DNA of 5,629 nucleotides from assembly GCA_903850275.1 (NCBI GenBank), contig CAINLH010000159.1:1-5629 (forward strand), given 5' to 3'. A model generated the notes under the pieces. The model ran no database searches, had not been told where the DNA came from, and saw nothing but the letters and a program-made list of their open reading frames with translations. Source of the stretch: an uncultured Acidimicrobium sp. Lineage in GTDB: Bacteria > Actinomycetota > Acidimicrobiia > Acidimicrobiales > Ilumatobacteraceae. Below, piece by piece: positions 4,995 to 5,629 of this stretch. A program made the translations under genes and the position numbers. Every line of letters starts with the position of its first letter. The first letter of the stretch is position 1.

Positions 4995-5629
4995 CTACAG
5001 CACGACTCCACCGACCAAACTTCCGACGGCCATCGTGAACGCCATCGCGATTGCTCCGCCCACAAGCACCCGAAGTGTCGGCTTTAGTGGCTGCGCACCG
5101 CCGGCCTTTGAACTGGCAAGTCCAAGAGCAACCAAGGTCAATAACGCGACGAGCACGGTGGTGGTGATGCGCTGCGATGCGGACGCCACGGAAACCGCAA
5201 TAAGCGGAATTGCGGCACCAACCGAGAATGAAAGCGCCGAACTAACGCTTGCCTGCACAGGGCGGGCAAGCGTGAGCTGGCTGATGCCCAACTCCTCTGC
5301 CATGTGCACCTTCAGTGCGTCTTCTTTGGTTAATTGAATCGCTACCGCACGCGCCAACTCTTGCGTCAAACCCTTGCCTTTGTAGATCGCTGTCAGTTCG
5401 TCGAGTTCGTGCTCGGGAGTGTGCTCGAGCTCCCACATTTCTTTGGCAATGTCGGCCTGCTCCGAGTCGCGCTGTGAACTGACAGACACGTACTCGCCTA
5501 TTGCCATCGAAGCAGCACCGGCAACGAGCGCTGCAATGCCTGCCGTGATAATGGTCCCGCGTTCGGCGTCGGCTGCGGCGACACCCAAGATGAGACACGC
5601 CGTCGAGATGATTCCGTCGTTCGCCCCCA
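4995..5629 (-). CDS. VIT/CCC1-family Fe2+/Mn2+ transporter (5' end outside the window)
   Basis: Open for 210 codons from the right edge, with no start needed inside. A TTG at 5588 is possible, but upstream in-frame residues read GANDGIISTACLILG, the conserved first-helix region of the family, so the true start lies beyond 5629. Visible parts, numbered from the first in-window codon, are: the end of helix 1; helix 2 ending in AIGEYVSVSSQRD (about 42-54); a cytoplasmic amphipathic insert (about 54-110) rich in acidic residues, including EMWELEHTPEHELDELTAIY, then KEDALKVHMAEELGI; and three more helices (about 125-145, 150-170 and 185-208), starting with SSALSFSVGAAIPL. In VIT1 the acidic insert binds metal and feeds a proton-coupled pore that removes ferrous iron or manganese from the cytoplasm. 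Bacterial members probably protect against metal excess. The stop lies 45 bases before the MFS gene on the same strand; co-transcription is possible but not shown. Confidence 0.88.
   Translation of the reverse strand, partial: GANDGIISTACLILGVAAADAERGTIITAGIAALVAGAASMAIGEYVSVSSQRDSEQADIAKEMWELEHTPEHELDELTAIYKGKGLTQELARAVAIQLTKEDALKVHMAEELGISQLTLARPVQASVSSALSFSVGAAIPLIAVSVASASQRITTTVLVALLTLVALGLASSKAGGAQPLKPTLRVLVGGAIAMAFTMAVGSLVGGVVL

Noticed and set aside
4995..5588. Treating the VIT-family gene as complete from a TTG at 5588
   Set aside because: The conserved first-helix residues GANDGIIST lie upstream in the same frame, so the gene continues past the window edge.
1..5629. Defence system, prophage, mobile element or CRISPR array
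   Set aside because: No repeat-spacer pattern, transposase, integrase, nuclease or toxin-like gene is visible. All frames with recognisable domains are metabolic or transport genes.

Overview
The window looks like chromosomal DNA from a free-living bacterium of roughly balanced base composition (about half G+C, judged by eye on sample lines, not computed). Genes are tightly packed, and most starts lack a Shine-Dalgarno sequence. The protein types (a VIT/CCC1 transporter with a long soluble insert, a compact EntS-like MFS exporter, a small HCxxCDxTH protein) would suit an actinobacterium of moderate GC, but this placement is tentative. I see no insertion sequence, phage gene, tRNA, rRNA or CRISPR array, and no gene-free stretch over 300 bases.

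Left edge (1-129, minus strand): the first 43 residues of a beta-hydroxyacid dehydrogenase of the 3-hydroxyisobutyrate dehydrogenase type. It is divergent from the next genes across a 91-base intergenic region. That region carries a perfect 17-base dyad (186-202) lying between promoter-like elements.

Centre-left (221-2987, plus strand): a two-gene operon of a fold-type I aminotransferase and a thiamine-diphosphate-dependent decarboxylase, four bases apart. Both resemble, as I recall those sequences, Pseudomonas aeruginosa AruH (arginine:pyruvate transaminase) and AruI (2-ketoarginine decarboxylase). The predicted route is L-arginine to 5-guanidino-2-oxopentanoate to 4-guanidinobutanal plus CO2. 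The later steps (aldehyde dehydrogenase, guanidinobutyrase) are not in the window. The divergent dehydrogenase could act on an intermediate, but that is only a context inference.

Centre-right (2982-4949, minus strand): a compact set transcribed toward the arginine genes. In transcription order it holds an MFS exporter, a small Cupin_3-type protein and an uncharacterised 118-residue CxxC protein, with gaps of 10 and 2 bases. The last gene converges on the decarboxylase gene and their stop codons overlap by 6 bases, so no terminator fits between them.

Right edge (4995 to beyond 5629, minus strand): a VIT/CCC1-family iron/manganese transporter whose 5' end lies outside the window.

The catabolic functions are ordinary at family level. 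The points most worth checking are the arginine transaminase pathway assignment, the dyad in front of it, and the exporter/cupin/CxxC-protein cluster, which has no known joint role.
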